Shown here: positions 61,990 through 64,000 of the stretch, one piece after another | Layout: the number at the start of each line of letters is the position of its first letter | Position numbering within the stretch: position 1 is the first letter of the stretch | NCBI GenBank assembly: GCA_023436065.1 | Contig: JAEZKU010000065.1 | Span: 1-64,000, forward strand | DNA length: 64,000 nucleotides | Origin: Bacillota bacterium | Lineage (GTDB): Bacteria; Bacillota; Clostridia; Lachnospirales; Lachnospiraceae | Reading direction: 5' to 3' | Notes under the pieces: generated by a model | Told to the model about the DNA's origin: nothing | Seen by the model: only the letters and a program-made list of their open reading frames with translations | Databases searched by the model: none | Translations under genes and position numbers: made by a program

Positions 61990-64000
61990 TTAATGGTAAT
62001 TATAGTTCCTCTTTAGATATTTATAGGTGGTTATAGGAACCATTCTCTTGATGCTTTCAAAATCTTTCACCTTTAATTTCTTTCGTACTCTGGAGGCACT
62101 GATTGGTTCTCCATCCAATTCTTTTCGACCTATGACAAAAAACTCAATTCCATTCCTCGGTAAGATCTCCCTCATTGTGTCGTTATATTGATTCGTAAAT
62201 TTATCAAGAGGTTCTTCTCCTGCAAATCGAATAGTAATATTTAAGTAAGGAGCGATATGTTTTGCAAAAATTTCAACATCATCAGTCATATCAACAATAA
62301 CCTCTTGAAGCTGATCCTTCTCAAAATAACCGGGCATTGTCGTTGATGATATAATAAAGGAGCCACTCGGCAACACTTTAATATTATTGTTTTGGTTCAA
62401 ATCTTCCACTCCCAGTCGAACCATAGCAATCCTATCTTCAAAACTAAAGAATGATTTATTTTCCTCTACAACAAAGATATAGAGATATTCCACTTTTTCT
62501 ATCGCAGTTTGAATCAGATATTTATGACCATAAGTAAATGGATTACAATTCATTACAATACTGCCTATACGTTTATCTTTGGTATCCTCAAATCGCTTAA
62601 TACTTCTTAACCATTCTTCTATAGCAGAAATGCTGTTACTTCCAATGATATTCTCATTTTTAAAGGTAAAGCCTTCTACTGTATTCCTATCCTCTAAGGA
62701 TAATTTCTGCTTGTATTCATTTATAATTGCATTAAGTTCCTCAGCAATGTAGGGAGATAGGTTTCGGTTTATATGTAATAACGTATCCCATATGTTCTCT
62801 TCCAAAGCAGGTATTCTGTTATAGGCATTAATAATAGAATGAGTATTAATACCCCTCTCCTTATAATGATGTGAACTATTCAATACTATAATAATAACAA
62901 TGTCTCCCGGTTTATAATCACACAAGCGCATCTTAAAGCATTGACTCATATAAAAATTTCCGTAATTCTCAACGCAGAATTCACCGTCTAACAGCATCTG
63001 CAATCTGCTTGCAATAGTATCTTCATCCTTCACTACTATACCAAAGGTAATACATGCTCCAAACATACGTACTTTGTTTTTGTCATTATTCCTACTGCTG
63101 CCAACTGTTAAGCGCTTATTATTATAGACATTATAAAAATCACCATTAAAATTTTCTATTTCCGGGTATCCCCGTCTCATTGACAAAGGAAGATTATTAT
63201 GTTCCTGCAATACTTCTATATAATCTTCGTATGTCATAAACTTTTTCAGTTCTTTTTTACTTTGAGCATCTAAATTCTCAACATCAATTTTGCCTACACT
63301 GACATCCCATAAGAAGCCGCGATCTTTAATGTTTCTTAAGGCTTCTTTATTCTCTATCATACTTAGTCCCTGATTAGGCGAATCTATAACAATTGGTATA
63401 ACTCCGTTCGCTGTTAGCTTTGGAATAATATTATACGCAATGTCAAAATCACAAAAATCAGAGTTTCCTAAAGCCTCTGAATAAAAAGCTTGAATTGGCA
63501 TATGTAGTATTTTGCTCTGATCGAACAAGACATAGCTTTGGTGTATCATAAAATCACAAGATATGATTAATTCCGGAACAAATGGTGCATTTACAAAATG
63601 ATAGCATTGTTCCTTATCATTCCATACCAAATCATCATGATTTGACAAGTGTACCAAATTATTTTTTCTATGCACTAATCTCTCATAGATGCTAAGAGCT
63701 ATGCTGTTAATACCGCAGATAATAATGTCTCCATATATTGATCCAAGTAAATTAACCGAACTCTTATAATTATCTTCAAAGTCACCATATGTTGTATTAT
63801 CGAGAAAAAAGACTATTTTACCATAATTGATATACTGTAATTTATATTTCCTATAATATAATCCTTTTAAATAACTTCTGTTATATACGCTATCTACATC
63901 CAAAATGATTGTATCATCAAACGTTATAGAAGCTCGCTTCTTAGTTAATTCTGAAAAGCTCATTTCAACAAAACTTAATTTACTATCCTGAAGCAGTTCT
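61990..64000 (-). CDS. SGNH-like / citrate-lyase-ligase-like nucleotidyltransferase fusion (5' end outside window)
   Basis: The frame stays open to the window edge; the ATG at 63963 has no ribosome site, so the true start is further upstream. At least 669 codons are inside. The first ~290 residues are Rossmann-like and unrecognised. Next comes an SGNH-like block with FGACITFG (63041-63064) where the usual GDS Ser is replaced by Cys. The last ~190 residues match the nucleotidyltransferase half of [citrate lyase] ligase CitC: IGSIVMNCNPFTYGHKYL (NPFTYGH coded at 62524-62544), YFEKDQLQEVIVDMTDDVEIF and ISASRVRKKL. No citrate lyase genes are nearby, so it probably activates an acyl or polyol group for surface glycan decoration. 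Confidence 0.68.
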   Translation of the reverse strand, partial: ELLQDSKLSFVEMSFSELTKKRASITFDDTIILDVDSVYNRSYLKGLYYRKYKLQYINYGKIVFFLDNTTYGDFEDNYKSSVNLLGSIYGDIIICGINSIALSIYERLVHRKNNLVHLSNHDDLVWNDKEQCYHFVNAPFVPELIISCDFMIHQSYVLFDQSKILHMPIQAFYSEALGNSDFCDFDIAYNIIPKLTANGVIPIVIDSPNQGLSMIENKEALRNIKDRGFLWDVSVGKIDVENLDAQSKKELKKFMTYEDYIEVLQEHNNLPLSMRRGYPEIENFNGDFYNVYNNKRLTVGSSRNNDKNKVRMFGACITFGIVVKDEDTIASRLQMLLDGEFCVENYGNFYMSQCFKMRLCDYKPGDIVIIIVLNSSHHYKERGINTHSIINAYNRIPALEENIWDTLLHINRNLSPYIAEELNAIINEYKQKLSLEDRNTVEGFTFKNENIIGSNSISAIEEWLRSIKRFEDTKDKRIGSIVMNCNPFTYGHKYLIQTAIEKVEYLYIFVVEENKSFFSFEDRIAMVRLGVEDLNQNNNIKVLPSGSFIISSTTMPGYFEKDQLQEVIVDMTDDVEIFAKHIAPYLNITIRFAGEEPLDKFTNQYNDTMREILPRNGIEFFVIGRKELDGEPISASRVRKKLKVKDFESIKRMVPITTYKYLKRNYNYH

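Overview
The window is a low-GC (roughly 40%) Firmicutes chromosome segment. The predicted proteins (DnaE-PfkA pair, HprK-ROK kinase-MurB-RapZ-WhiA-Crh cluster, M29 peptidase, DUF6142-like and VanZ proteins, SH3/GH73 autolysin with TPKPT linkers, DUF115 proteins) suggest a Lachnospiraceae-type Clostridium. That placement is inferred from protein style, because no rRNA is present. Most genes lie on the minus strand. I saw no tRNA, rRNA, CRISPR array, IS element or phage gene.

Layout. 1-540: start of an mcsA-like gene behind a YtrA-type GntR regulator with its own palindromic operator. 540-4660: two exported proteins (cohesin/cadherin-like; SH3-GH73 autolysin), the second preceded by a 10-11 bp repeat array. 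5305-8312: purM-purN-purD. 8487-12919: an ABC exporter and an M29 aminopeptidase. 12984-17647: small membrane proteins, a PAF-acetylhydrolase-like hydrolase, a LytTR/DUF3021 pair and an [FeFe]-hydrogenase-like protein. 17817-24569: hemerythrin, a large Ig-like surface protein, a glycolipid-type glycosyltransferase, a small acidic membrane protein and an ECF sigma/anti-sigma pair. 24933-33809: ABC exporter, DUF523, pfkA, dnaE and a membrane-anchored polysaccharide deacetylase. 34073-37351: a DUF6873-like/radical SAM fusion and a LysR regulator divergent from an unknown gene.

37469-49472: housekeeping and signalling. hprK-glk-murB-rapZ-whiA-crh reads as one operon joining carbon-catabolite signalling to wall synthesis. 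Its last gene is a true Crh type (Glu at position 15, Ser at 46). uvrC, a two-component system and ftsH follow. pyrG (50010) lies behind a leader RNA with mutually exclusive antiterminator and terminator pairings. lspA overlaps the pyrG 3' end on the opposite strand.

52217-64000 (continuing past the edge) is a surface-protein/glycosylation locus: four exported or membrane-anchored proteins, a GT2 glycosyltransferase, a full-length DUF115 protein, a half-length paralogue of it, and a large protein joining an SGNH-like domain to a citrate-lyase-ligase-type nucleotidyltransferase. Two transcription units here carry good matches to the motility/surface sigma factor SigD consensus (TAAA-N15-GCCGATAT). 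I regard this locus, the pyrG leader, and a set of very long intergenic hairpins (about 5.1, 17.7, 24.8 and 32.0-32.4 kb) as the most interesting parts.
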